Shown: piece after piece, positions 9,334 to 18,024 of the stretch
How positions within the stretch are numbered: position 1 is the stretch's first letter
Layout of the letters: each line of letters opens with the position of its first letter
From: Laceyella tengchongensis
Lineage (GTDB): Bacteria > Bacillota > Bacilli > Thermoactinomycetales > Thermoactinomycetaceae
DNA length: 64,000 nt
Assembly: GCF_900182735.1 (NCBI RefSeq)
Contig: NZ_FXTU01000002.1
Span: forward strand, 1-64,000
Direction: 5' to 3'
Made by a program: the position numbers and the translations under genes
The notes under the pieces: generated by a model
The model's input: only the letters and a program-made list of their open reading frames with translations
Databases searched by the model: none
What the model was told of the DNA's origin: nothing

Positions 9334-9374
9334 AAGGGGTGGGCAAGAAACGCATTTGTTTCATGCCACCCTCT
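9334..9374 (-). terminator. Hairpin or attenuating terminator between rpsB and tsf
   Basis: On the minus strand, GGGTGGC...GAAAC...GTTTC...GCCCACCC forms a two-tier stem followed by CTTTTTAT. Such elements often set the ratio of rpsB to tsf expression. The stem has one bulge. Confidence 0.6.
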
Positions 9375-9382
9375 TTCACTCA

Positions 9383-10090
9383 TTAAGAAGCAGTTGTGCT
9401 TTGTTGCTCGCCTTGACGACCTTCCAAAATCGCATCAGCAATTTTGCCGGTGAACAGACGAACGGCACGGATGGCATCATCGTTACCCGGGATGACATAA
9501 TCGACTTCGTCCGGATCGCAGTTGGTGTCAACAATCGCCACGATTGGGATGTTGAGCTTGCGAGCTTCGGCCACCGCGATGCGCTCTTTGCGCGGGTCGA
9601 TCACGAAGAGAGCGTCAGGCAGTTTTTTCATGTGCTTGATGCCGCCCAGGAATTTCTCCAGTTTGGCTTGCTCTTTCTTCAGAAGAATTACTTCTTTTTT
9701 CGGAAGCACATCAAACGTGCCGTCTTCTTCCATACGCTCCAAATCATGCAGGCGCTCAATGCGTTTGCGGATGGTTTGGAAGTTGGTGAGCGTACCACCC
9801 AACCAACGGTGGTTCACATAGAACATATCGCAACGCGCAGCTTCTTCTTTCACTGCCTCTTGCGCTTGTTTTTTGGTACCAACGAACAGGACGTTTCCAC
9901 CGTTCGCAGACAGTTCGCGTACGAAGTTGTACGCTTGTTCCATCATTTTGACGGTTTTTTGCAGGTCGATGATGTAGATTCCGTTACGTTCGGTGAAGAT
10001 GTACTTGCTCATTTTGGGGTTCCAACGACGGGTTTGGTGTCCGAAGTGTACCCCAGCTTCCAACAATTGTTTCATGGATACAACTGCCAT
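9383..10090 (-). CDS. rpsB: 30S ribosomal protein S2
   Basis: A structural protein of the small subunit that contacts S1 or the mRNA path. The 235-residue protein has the S2 start MKQLLEAGVHFGHQTRRWNPKMSKYIF, the central AKLEKFLGGIKHMKKLPDALFVIDP and the signature IPIVAIVDTNCDPDEVDYVIPGNDDAIRAV. AAGGAGGA lies 9 bases before the ATG. It heads rpsB-tsf and has a structured leader. Confidence 0.97.
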   Translation of the reverse strand: MAVVSMKQLLEAGVHFGHQTRRWNPKMSKYIFTERNGIYIIDLQKTVKMMEQAYNFVRELSANGGNVLFVGTKKQAQEAVKEEAARCDMFYVNHRWLGGTLTNFQTIRKRIERLHDLERMEEDGTFDVLPKKEVILLKKEQAKLEKFLGGIKHMKKLPDALFVIDPRKERIAVAEARKLNIPIVAIVDTNCDPDEVDYVIPGNDDAIRAVRLFTGKIADAILEGRQGEQQSTTAS

Positions 10091-10138
10091 ATGGGTAAGT
10101 CCTCCTTAAGTTTGGTTTTTATCCTCCGCCGAAGTCAT

Positions 10139-10186
10139 CGAGGACAGTAACCGGGATCATACCGGCACCACCTGCCCGCTACCTCG
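10139..10186 (-). promoter_or_regulatory. Structured leader RNA of rpsB
   Basis: On the minus strand, CGAGG (10186-10182) pairs with CCTCG (10143-10139), closing a domain with an inner CCGG-TATGATC-CCGG hairpin. It lies about 50 bases before the rpsB start. The position fits an autoregulatory S2 leader; the fold is read by eye only. Confidence 0.45.
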
Positions 10187-10257
10187 ACGTGTGTGTTCGC
10201 ACCATTCAAGAATATACCATATCCATATTCGGCTACGCAAGTTGTAATCGCGATTTG

Positions 10258-11025
10258 TTAAGAACTGCGTAGTTTTTCCAATGCCGGCGACAGATGGTCA
10301 TTTAAAATCTTGATGTGCGTCCCTTTCATGCCTAGCGAACGGGATTCGATAACACCCGCGCTTTCCAGCTTGCGCAAAGCGTTAACGATAACCGAGCGGG
10401 TGATTCCAGCTCGATCCGCAATGCGGCTGGCGACCAGCAATCCTTCTTTGCCGTTCATCTCTTCAAAAATCTCCTCGACCGCCTCAAGCTCGCTGAAGGA
10501 CAAGGAGTCGATTGCCAATTGCACCATAGCCCGACACCGGGCGTCTCCCGCCGCTTTCTCCGCTTTTTGGCGGAAAATCTCCATGCCGACGACGGTCGCC
10601 GCCACTTCCGCCAACACCAGATCATCATGGACAAACGGATTACCCAGGCGCGCAAGCAACAATGTACCCAGCCGCTCTCCCCCTCCCTGGATGGGAACGA
10701 TGGTGAAATAAGGGGAAAGCGGCGCCGGGTTGGCAAAATGTAACTCGCCCAGCGACTCAATATTGGCGTTCGTTTCTGAAAATCCGAGCAAACGGGCGTT
10801 GATTTCGGCAGAAATCTTTTCACCCGCATTCATATTTTCAAGCTCCACTCCGGTTCCCGACACAGGACTTCCACATCCCAATATTTTCCCTTTGCGGCTG
10901 ATCACATAGATGTTGCATGCGATCACCTCACTCATGATGCGGGACATCTCCATAAAGCTGACCGCCCGCCCCTCCGCCTGTTGCAACAAGCGATTGATCC
11001 GCCTCGACTTGGACAGGAGATGCAT
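10258..11025 (-). CDS. codY: GTP- and branched-chain amino acid-sensing repressor CodY
   Basis: A global regulator that represses nutrient-acquisition and adaptation genes when GTP and Ile/Leu/Val are plentiful. The protein of about 255 residues has an N-terminal GAF domain and a C-terminal winged helix with the very conserved block ASRIADRAGITRSVIVNALRKLESAGVIESRSLGMKGT. The GTP-related motif TIVPIQGGGERLGTLLL is present. I prefer ATG 11025; the ATG three codons earlier touches its own Shine-Dalgarno. It follows hslU by 17 bases, as in Bacillus (codVWXY), although codV is absent here. Confidence 0.96.
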   Translation of the reverse strand: MHLLSKSRRINRLLQQAEGRAVSFMEMSRIMSEVIACNIYVISRKGKILGCGSPVSGTGVELENMNAGEKISAEINARLLGFSETNANIESLGELHFANPAPLSPYFTIVPIQGGGERLGTLLLARLGNPFVHDDLVLAEVAATVVGMEIFRQKAEKAAGDARCRAMVQLAIDSLSFSELEAVEEIFEEMNGKEGLLVASRIADRAGITRSVIVNALRKLESAGVIESRSLGMKGTHIKILNDHLSPALEKLRSS

Positions 11026-11042
11026 CGCCCTCATTCTCCTCT

Positions 11043-12449
11043 CTATAAGATGTATTGACTCAAATCGCGATCCTCGGCAATATCTTGCAGGCGCTGTTTG
11101 ACATATTGCGGCGTAATCGTAATTTCGCCCATTCTGATCTCAGGAGCCTCAAACGACAATTCTTCTAGGAGGCATTCCAGAATGGTGTGCAACCGCCGCG
11201 CTCCGATGTTTTCCGTGGAACGGTTCACTTCAGCGGCCAAGCGGGCCAATTCTTGAATGGCTTCAGGAGTAAATGTCACCTGAATTCCTTCAGTTTCTAA
11301 CAAAGCCGTGTATTGCTTGATCAAAGCGCTTTTCGGCTCAGTCAGAATGCGAACAAAGTCGTCGGCGGTCAAGTCATCCAGTTCAACCCGAATAGGGAAC
11401 CGTCCTTGCAATTCGGGGATGAGATCAGAAGGTTTGGACACGTGGAACGCCCCAGCAGCAATGAACAAGATGTGGTCGGTTTTGACCGGGCCGTATTTGG
11501 TCATCACTGTAGAGCCTTCTACGATAGGCAGAATGTCCCGCTGAACCCCTTCCCGGGAAACATCCAGGCCGTGTCGGTCTTTGCCCGCGATTTTGTCAAT
11601 CTCGTCAAGGAAGATGATGCCGGATTGTTCTACGCGCTCTATCGCGTCTTGGGTCACCATGTCCATGTCGATCAGCTTCTGGCCTTCCTGTTGAATCAAG
11701 ACTTCACGCGCGTCTTTCACTTTCAAACGGCGACGCTTCTTTTTCTTAGGCATAAATTGCCCCAACATCTCTTGCATGTTCATGCCCATCTGGTCGATGC
11801 CCATGCCTTGGAACATATCCATCATGGGGGCTTGCTCTTCGACCTCGATTTCGATGGTCTGCTCTTCCAGTTCACCCCTTGCCAGTTTGTCCCTCATTTG
11901 TTGCCGCTCACTGCGGATGCGCGCTTGCTCACTGGGATCTTGCGCCTGGCTAGACGATCCGCTATTTTGCTGGAAAAGTAGCTCCAATGGATTTTTAAAG
12001 GAAGACGCCGTTTTTTTCTCTGGTACTAATATTTCGACAATTCGTTCATCCGCCAATTGTCGCGCCTGCTCTTTGACGCTTTCCAATTTCTCCTGTTTTA
12101 CCATGCGAATGCCGGTTTCAACCAGATCGCGCACCATAGATTCTACATCGCGCCCTACATAGCCCACTTCGGTGAACTTGGTCGCCTCCAATTTGACAAA
12201 CGGCGCTCCAACAAGCTTGGCCAAGCGGCGGGCAATCTCCGTTTTCCCGACACCTGTTGGGCCGATCATCAAAATGTTTTTGGGCACCACTTCCTCTTTC
12301 AGGTCATCAGGCAAGAGCGAACGACGGTAACGGTTGCGAAGCGCGATGGCCACCGCTCGTTTCGCTTTATCCTGACCCACGATGTATTTATCCAATTCCG
12401 CCACAATTTGCCGTGGAGTCCATTTTTGTTGGGGATTCAATTGCGTCAT
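11043..12449 (-). CDS. hslU: ATP-dependent protease ATPase subunit HslU (ClpY)
   Basis: The AAA+ unfoldase ring that feeds substrates to HslV. The 468-residue protein has Walker A GPTGVGKTEIA, Walker B FLDEIDKI, an intermediate (I) domain around 110-240 that is long and charged, and the C-terminal tail ending in DLSQYIL, which docks into HslV. I chose ATG 12449 for its GAGGAG ribosome-binding site; a longer in-frame version would overlap hslV. It starts 1 base after the hslV stop. Confidence 0.96.
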   Translation of the reverse strand: MTQLNPQQKWTPRQIVAELDKYIVGQDKAKRAVAIALRNRYRRSLLPDDLKEEVVPKNILMIGPTGVGKTEIARRLAKLVGAPFVKLEATKFTEVGYVGRDVESMVRDLVETGIRMVKQEKLESVKEQARQLADERIVEILVPEKKTASSFKNPLELLFQQNSGSSSQAQDPSEQARIRSERQQMRDKLARGELEEQTIEIEVEEQAPMMDMFQGMGIDQMGMNMQEMLGQFMPKKKKRRRLKVKDAREVLIQQEGQKLIDMDMVTQDAIERVEQSGIIFLDEIDKIAGKDRHGLDVSREGVQRDILPIVEGSTVMTKYGPVKTDHILFIAAGAFHVSKPSDLIPELQGRFPIRVELDDLTADDFVRILTEPKSALIKQYTALLETEGIQVTFTPEAIQELARLAAEVNRSTENIGARRLHTILECLLEELSFEAPEIRMGEITITPQYVKQRLQDIAEDRDLSQYIL

Positions 12450-12450
12450 G

Positions 12451-12990
12451 TCAAATCTCCTCCACAATGATTTGGTCATTGGTAAAGACACACACTTCAC
12501 TAGCGATGCTGAGTGCGGCATATGCGATTTCCCGTGCTGTCAGATCAGGAGCGTACCGTTTTAACGCCCGCCCGGCGGACAAAGCATAGCTCCCGCCCGA
12601 ACCGATGGCCAACACTTCGTCATCGGGTTCGATCACTTCCCCCGTCCCCGAGATGAGAAGCAAGTGCTCTCGGTTTAGCACGATCATCATCGCCTCCAAT
12701 TGGCGCAACATTTTATCGGTCCGCCACTCTTTAGCTAGCTCGACAGCGGCCCGGGCCAAATTGCCGTGAAACTCCTCCAGCTTGGCTTCAAATTTCTCAA
12801 ACAAGGTGATGGCGTCGGCAACAGAACCAGCGAACCCGGCCAACACTTGCCCTTTATACAAACGGCGCACTTTTTTAGCACCGTGCTTCATAATCATTTG
12901 ATTGCCGAAAGTCACTTGCCCATCTCCAGCGATGGCGGCTTCTCCTTTATGCCTCACCGCAAAAATCGTGGTGGCGTGGAATTGACCCAT
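12451..12990 (-). CDS. hslV: ATP-dependent protease proteolytic subunit HslV (ClpQ)
   Basis: An N-terminal-nucleophile peptidase that forms the two-ring core of HslUV. The 179-residue protein matches HslV through GDGQVTFG, KVRRLYKGQVLAGFAGS and IGSGGSYALSAGRAL. The start at 12990 has GAGGAGG upstream and gives MGQFHATTIFAVR. Bacillus subtilis ClpQ is known to use Ser at position 2. That residue is Gly here, so the nucleophile is probably the Thr of the HATT motif after processing, as in proteobacterial HslV. Confidence 0.95.
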   Translation of the reverse strand: MGQFHATTIFAVRHKGEAAIAGDGQVTFGNQMIMKHGAKKVRRLYKGQVLAGFAGSVADAITLFEKFEAKLEEFHGNLARAAVELAKEWRTDKMLRQLEAMMIVLNREHLLLISGTGEVIEPDDEVLAIGSGGSYALSAGRALKRYAPDLTAREIAYAALSIASEVCVFTNDQIIVEEI

Positions 12991-13136
12991 ATCGTGATTT
13001 CCTCCTCTTCGGTACGTCAGATTCAACATAATCCGTGCGCCAATCCAGCTTGAAGGAACAGCCTTTCGAAAGGGGGGGCTTAAGATGGCTGGCAAATATA
13101 CCCGAAGCTGATGTCTGTGCCTTTCAGTCGATGACA

Positions 13137-13218
13137 CGAAAGGCGGCGGGCCTCTCCCTGAGAGCTTAAGGTGTCACACCCCCTGCTAAGCTTCAGGTTG
13201 CCCGCTCTCCTCCTTTCG
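13137..13218 (-). ncRNA. Long imperfect RNA hairpin between trmFO and hslV
   Basis: On the minus strand an 82-base segment folds as nested arms: CGAAAGG/CCTTTCG, GCGGGC/GCCCGC, CCTGA/TCAGG, AGCTTA/TAAGCT and an inner GGTGT/ACACC. The outer CCTTTC can instead pair with GAAAGG about 12 bases downstream, giving a competing hairpin (13118-13143). This switch-like layout precedes hslV by about 150 bases. I do not recognise a known riboswitch class. It lies where codV/xerC is found in Bacillus. Confidence 0.55.
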
Positions 13219-13335
13219 TTTGGCAATCAGCTAGCTTACAGGCTTCCAGCCACTTTATCTTTCACCCACAGGACATTGGCAACATCCAATCCTGTCGAAT
13301 CTTGCGCTCCTCCCGCTACCCCCCAGTGGCCGTGA

Positions 13336-14652
13336 TCAGCAATCGGCCACCTGGCGAGCAAACGCTGCAATTTCTTCCAGCGCCCGCTCCGCATATTTTT
13401 CCGCACGTTCTTTTTTACCCCGAATCCGCACAGGTAACTCCTCAAATAATCCAAAATTGGCATTCATCGGTTGGAAATGTTTGGGATCGGCTGTGGTGAT
13501 ATAATGAGCCAAGCTACCGATAGCCGTCGTTTTAGGCGGCACAGCCAATTCCCGCCCTTGCACCAGCCGGGCGGCATTGATCCCCGCAATCAAACCAGCG
13601 GCGGCCGATTCCACATATCCTTCTACTCCCGTCATCTGTCCAGCAAAAAACAAGTCTTCACGGTCGCGGAATTGGTACGTCGGCTTCAACAGTTTGGGGG
13701 AATTGATGAATGTATTGCGGTGCATGACGCCATACCGGACGATCTCGGCATTTTCCAACCCGGGGATCAATTGAATCACTTCTTTCTGCGGTCCCCACTT
13801 CAAATGGGTTTGGAAACCGACGATGTTGAACAAGGTACCCGCACTGTTGTCCTGGCGCAATTGGACGACGGCGTAAGGCCGTTTCCCCGTTCGCGGATCT
13901 ATCAATCCGACTGGTTTCATCGTGCCGAAAAGCAGCGTTTTCTTACCCCGCTTGGCCAACACCTCAATCGGCATGCACCCCTCGAAGTAAATCTCTTTTT
14001 CAAATTCCTTCAACGGGGCCGTCTCAGCCGAGATAAGCGCTTCATAAAAGCGGTCAAATTCCTCTTCGGTCATCGGACAATTCAAATAGGCTGCTTCCCC
14101 TTTGTCATAGCGGGACGCCACAAACACCTTCTCCATATCGATGCTCTCTTTTTCTACAATTGGAGCAGCGGCATCATAAAAATACAGATACTCTTCCCCC
14201 GTCAGCTCCTTTAACCGCGCGGACAGCGACGCCGACGTCAGTGGCCCAGTCGCGATTACCACCGGCCCATCTGGAATGGTTTCTAGCTCTTCATTTACTA
14301 CTTCCACAAGCGGATGATTGTGAAGCGTGTCGGTGATCTCTTTCGAAAAGCCTTCCCGGTCGACCGCCAGCGCCCCTCCCGCCGGAACGGCGTGTTTATC
14401 CGCAGCGCGCATGATCAAGGAATCCAGGCGGCGCATCTCTTCCTTCAAAATACCGACTGCGTTGGTCAAGGTAGCGGCGCGCAGAGAATTGCTGCATACC
14501 AACTCAGCAAACTGCCCTCCGCGGTGGGCCGGCGTCATCTTGACAGGCCGCATTTCGTACAGCTTGACGCGCACGCCCCGTTCTGCCAACTGCCATGCGG
14601 CTTCACTGCCGGCAAGGCCAGCACCAACGACGGTCACAACTGGTTGTGTCAT
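13336..14652 (-). CDS. trmFO: FAD/folate-dependent tRNA uracil-54 methyltransferase TrmFO
   Basis: Methylates U54 in the T-loop of tRNA using methylenetetrahydrofolate and FADH2. The 438-residue protein starts with the FAD-binding VVGAGLAGSEAAWQLAERG and keeps the family blocks ELVCSNSLRA, LYFYDAAAPIVEKESID, GCMPIEVLAKRGKKTLLFGTMKPVGL and MTGVEGYVESAAAGL. It follows topA by 15 bases. The usual next gene, xerC, is missing. Confidence 0.95.
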   Translation of the reverse strand: MTQPVVTVVGAGLAGSEAAWQLAERGVRVKLYEMRPVKMTPAHRGGQFAELVCSNSLRAATLTNAVGILKEEMRRLDSLIMRAADKHAVPAGGALAVDREGFSKEITDTLHNHPLVEVVNEELETIPDGPVVIATGPLTSASLSARLKELTGEEYLYFYDAAAPIVEKESIDMEKVFVASRYDKGEAAYLNCPMTEEEFDRFYEALISAETAPLKEFEKEIYFEGCMPIEVLAKRGKKTLLFGTMKPVGLIDPRTGKRPYAVVQLRQDNSAGTLFNIVGFQTHLKWGPQKEVIQLIPGLENAEIVRYGVMHRNTFINSPKLLKPTYQFRDREDLFFAGQMTGVEGYVESAAAGLIAGINAARLVQGRELAVPPKTTAIGSLAHYITTADPKHFQPMNANFGLFEELPVRIRGKKERAEKYAERALEEIAAFARQVADC

Positions 14653-14667
14653 GGTTATCTTCTCTCC

Positions 14668-16743
14668 TTAGTCCTTCGTTTCTTCGTTGTAGTCACATGA
14701 GGTGCAACGAATCACCGTTCCCTTTTTCCCTTTTTTCTCCACCATCATCCCTTTGCACTTGGGGCAAGGACGCGCGACTGGAGCATCCCATGAAACGAAT
14801 TCACAGTCGGGGTATCGGTTGCAACCATAAAAGGTTCGTTGCTTTTTGCTTTTGCGTTCGACCACTTCACCTTGCTTGCATTCTGGGCACGTCACTCCGG
14901 TCGACTTGACGATGGCTTTGGTATTGCGGCATTCCGGAAACGCGGAGCAAGCCAGAAACTTGCCGAAGCGGCCAAATTTGTACACCATCGGACTGCCGCA
15001 TTTCTCACAAACTTCATCGGAAACTTCATCTTCCAGTTCTACTTCCGCCATCTCTTTTTCAGCCGTCTGCAACCGTTTTTGAAACGGCTGGTAAAAGTGG
15101 TCAAGGATTTGAATCCAATCCGCTTTGCCTTCTTCCACTTGATCCAAGTCATCTTCCATGTTCGCCGTGAATTTCACATCCAAAATCTCCGGGAAGAATT
15201 CTCCTATCAATTGGATCACAATCTCCCCCAGCTCAGAGGGGACAAACCGTTTCTCTTTCAAAAATACATATCCACGCTTCTGGATTGTGTCCAACGTGGG
15301 CGCATAGGTGCTAGGGCGCCCGATGCCTTTTTCTTCCAGCTCTTTCACCAAGCTCGCCTCGGAATAGCGCGGAGGCGGCTGGGTAAAGTGCTGTTTGGGG
15401 TCGATGCTTTTCCGTTTGAGGGTTTGCCCCTCAGAGAGCGGCGGCAACAACTTATCTTCTTCCTTTTTATTTTCGTCATTGCCCTCCACATACACTTTCA
15501 TAAATCCGGCAAACTTCAGCTTCGACCCCGAGGCCCGGAACAAAGCGTCCCCCGCGCGGATATCGGCCGTAACCGAATCGAAAACCGCCGTTGCCATCTG
15601 TGAAGCGACAAACCGCTCCCAGATCAGTTTGTACAGGCGAAACTGATCCCGCGACAAATACTCTTTAATATCCGCTGGCTTTCGCAGGACGGATGTCGGG
15701 CGGATCGCTTCATGAGCGTCTTGCGCACCTGCTTTTTTCTTGTGCGTGCGGGGGGACGTGGGTAAGTATTCTTTGCCGTAAGTCTGTTCGATGTAGGCTT
15801 TCGCTTCAGCCTGGGCCGTCTCTGAGATGCGGGTAGAGTCGGTACGCATATAAGTGATCAACCCGACCGTTCCCTCTTTGCCGAGATCGATCCCTTCATA
15901 CAACTGCTGTGCAACGGCCATCGTTTTTTGGGCGCGGAAGTTCAATTTGCGCGCCGCTTCCTGTTGCAACGTGCTGGTGATAAACGAGGGAGCGGGATTG
16001 CGTTTGCGTTCGCTCGTCTTGATTTCCTCGACGATAAAGCGCTTCCCTTTGATGTCAGCAAGCAGTTTATCTACATCTTCCGCACTCTTCAATTCTGTTT
16101 TCTTATTGTGGTAACCGTGGAATTTCGCTTCCACCTCATCTTCGCCACTAGCCAAGACGGCGGTAACCGTCCAATATTCTTCAGGGACGAATTGCCGAAT
16201 CTCCAACTCGCGATCCATGATTAACTTGACCGCAACGGATTGCACGCGCCCCGCGCTCAACCCTTTTTTTACCTTTTTCCACAAAATCGGGCTGATCCCG
16301 TAGCCAACGAGCCGATCCAAGATGCGCCGCGCCTGTTGCGCATTCACTAAATCCATGTTGATCTTTCGCGGCTGTTTGAAAGCGTCCTTCACCGCTTGTT
16401 TAGTAATTTCGTTAAACACCACGCGGCATTCCTGATCGAGTGGCACGTCGAGAATATGCGCCAAATGCCAGGCAATCGCTTCCCCTTCGCGGTCGGGGTC
16501 GGCGGCCAGATACACGCGCTTCACTTTCTTTTTGGCCTGGCGCAACTCTTTCAAGACATCTCCTTTTCCCCGAACGGTAATGTACTTGGGTGTGAATTTA
16601 TCTTCCACATCGACTCCCATTTGGCTCTTTGGCAAGTCGCGCACATGCCCCATCGAAGCCTTGACAATGTATTTGCTCCCTAAGTATTTTTTAATGGTTT
16701 TGGCTTTCGCGGGCGATTCGACAATAACCAGCGAATCGGCCAT
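14668..16743 (-). CDS. topA: DNA topoisomerase I (type IA)
   Basis: Relaxes negative supercoils. The 691-residue protein has a TOPRIM domain at the N-terminus (LVIVESPAKAKTIKKYLG; AADPDREGEAIAWHL), the catalytic Tyr in GLITYMRTDSTRIS near residue 300, and three C-terminal zinc-ribbon repeats with CxxC pairs (CEKCGSPM, CPECKQGE, CPKCKGMM). It lies between dprA and trmFO, the conserved Firmicutes order. Confidence 0.96.
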   Translation of the reverse strand: MADSLVIVESPAKAKTIKKYLGSKYIVKASMGHVRDLPKSQMGVDVEDKFTPKYITVRGKGDVLKELRQAKKKVKRVYLAADPDREGEAIAWHLAHILDVPLDQECRVVFNEITKQAVKDAFKQPRKINMDLVNAQQARRILDRLVGYGISPILWKKVKKGLSAGRVQSVAVKLIMDRELEIRQFVPEEYWTVTAVLASGEDEVEAKFHGYHNKKTELKSAEDVDKLLADIKGKRFIVEEIKTSERKRNPAPSFITSTLQQEAARKLNFRAQKTMAVAQQLYEGIDLGKEGTVGLITYMRTDSTRISETAQAEAKAYIEQTYGKEYLPTSPRTHKKKAGAQDAHEAIRPTSVLRKPADIKEYLSRDQFRLYKLIWERFVASQMATAVFDSVTADIRAGDALFRASGSKLKFAGFMKVYVEGNDENKKEEDKLLPPLSEGQTLKRKSIDPKQHFTQPPPRYSEASLVKELEEKGIGRPSTYAPTLDTIQKRGYVFLKEKRFVPSELGEIVIQLIGEFFPEILDVKFTANMEDDLDQVEEGKADWIQILDHFYQPFQKRLQTAEKEMAEVELEDEVSDEVCEKCGSPMVYKFGRFGKFLACSAFPECRNTKAIVKSTGVTCPECKQGEVVERKSKKQRTFYGCNRYPDCEFVSWDAPVARPCPKCKGMMVEKKGKKGTVIRCTSCDYNEETKD

Positions 16744-16867
16744 AAGATGGCCCTCCCCTCAACAGTATCGCCAAGTATTCTACGGATGTTTTTACACTCG
16801 TATTTGTAACAATACCAAATTTGATGTTCATTATTCAACTGAGAAAAGAATTACGCATCGGTCACAG

Positions 16868-17968
16868 CTACTTGCGAATGTACTGTCCTCCCGGCATGGA
16901 GGCGATCATGCCCTTCAGTTCCAAACTGAGCAGGGACTGATGAATCTGACCAAATTCCCACTTCGTCCCCGACAAGCCCATGATCTGGTCAATCGACACG
17001 GGCCGATCAGGCGCCACTCGCTCCAGCAACCACTGTTCCGCTTCCGTCAAATCCGAAGCGGTGACTGTATCTTGTTGAACGGCTTGATTATACGCCACAA
17101 ACGGAATTTCTTCCAATATATCTTCAACCGAACGCACGCATTTGGCACCCTGTTGGATCAATTTTAGCGTCCCCTGGCTTTGCGTTGTTGTGATGTGGCC
17201 GGGCACGGCGAATACTTCCCGCCCTTGTTCCATACTAAAATCGGCAGTGATCAACGATCCTGACCGCTCCGCAGCTTCCACTACCAGCGTGCCCAGGGAC
17301 AATCCGCTAATGATGCGATTGCGCCGCGGAAATAAACCCGGGTGCGGCGGAGTGCCTGGAGGCATTTCGGAAACAACAAGCCCCCGGCTGGTCAATTCCT
17401 GATACAACGTCCGATGATTCTTGGGATAGATCACATCAATGCCCGCCCCCAGCACAGCAATCGTCCGCCCTGTTGATTTTAACACGGCGCGGTGTGCTTC
17501 CCCGTCGATGCCATTAGCCATCCCGCTGGTGACAACGAGTCCCTGTTCGGCCAGCGCTTGCGCCAACATGCGCGTAACCCGCAATCCGTAAGGCGTGGGC
17601 TTACGAGTTCCCACCACGGCCACGCTCGGCTCCCCCAGCAAAGAACGGTCACCCTTACAGAATAATACCCACGGCGGTTGCGCTATTTCCGTCAGGTACA
17701 AAGGATATGCCTCATCAAAGCGAGTGATGACTTCGATCCCATCCGCTGCCCACGCTTCTACCTGCTGGGACAGCAAATGGGCACAGGCTTTGGCCCGGTC
17801 GACCACCCGCTCAGCGACGCCCAACACCCGCAATATATCCAACATCTCGACGACGCTGACGTGCGTTGGTTTCCCTACAAGCCGCATAAACCGATCGACC
17901 GTCTGCCAACCGATCCCTTCCACTTGACTCAGTATGATACAACATTCACGCTTCTCCATACAAGTCAC
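16868..17968 (-). CDS. dprA: DNA-processing protein DprA/Smf
   Basis: Binds incoming single-stranded DNA and loads RecA during transformation. The 366-residue protein has an N-terminal helical part, the Rossmann-like core (VGTRKPTPYGLRVTRML, VTSGMANGIDGEAHRAVL, VLGAGIDVIYPKNH, SEMPPGTPPHPGLFPRRNRIISGLS) and a C-terminal winged-helix domain (LLERVAPDRPVSIDQIMGLSG). It sits between sucD and topA, as is usual in Bacillales. About 125 bases separate it from topA. Confidence 0.94.
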   Translation of the reverse strand: MTCMEKRECCIILSQVEGIGWQTVDRFMRLVGKPTHVSVVEMLDILRVLGVAERVVDRAKACAHLLSQQVEAWAADGIEVITRFDEAYPLYLTEIAQPPWVLFCKGDRSLLGEPSVAVVGTRKPTPYGLRVTRMLAQALAEQGLVVTSGMANGIDGEAHRAVLKSTGRTIAVLGAGIDVIYPKNHRTLYQELTSRGLVVSEMPPGTPPHPGLFPRRNRIISGLSLGTLVVEAAERSGSLITADFSMEQGREVFAVPGHITTTQSQGTLKLIQQGAKCVRSVEDILEEIPFVAYNQAVQQDTVTASDLTEAEQWLLERVAPDRPVSIDQIMGLSGTKWEFGQIHQSLLSLELKGMIASMPGGQYIRK

Positions 17969-17982
17969 TTCCCCTCCAGGAA

Positions 17983-18016
17983 AAAAATAAGGGAACCCGG
18001 CGAGAGGTTCCCTTGG
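17983..18016 (-). terminator. Terminator of sucCD
   Basis: On the minus strand, AAGGGAACCTCTCGCCGGGTTCCCTTATTTTTTT is a hairpin with a T-run, 9 bases after sucD. Confidence 0.9.
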
Positions 18017-18024
18017 ATCGTTGT

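Noticed and set aside
8621..10150. A 509-codon plus-strand open frame antisense to tsf and rpsB
   Set aside because: It covers two certain ribosomal genes on the other strand, has no ribosome-binding site, and its Phe/His-rich composition is the usual antisense artefact.
13137..13218. Glycine, SAM or THF riboswitch as explanation of the trmFO-hslV hairpin
   Set aside because: CTCTCAGG and GGAGAG fragments look suggestive, but the conserved cores of these classes are missing.
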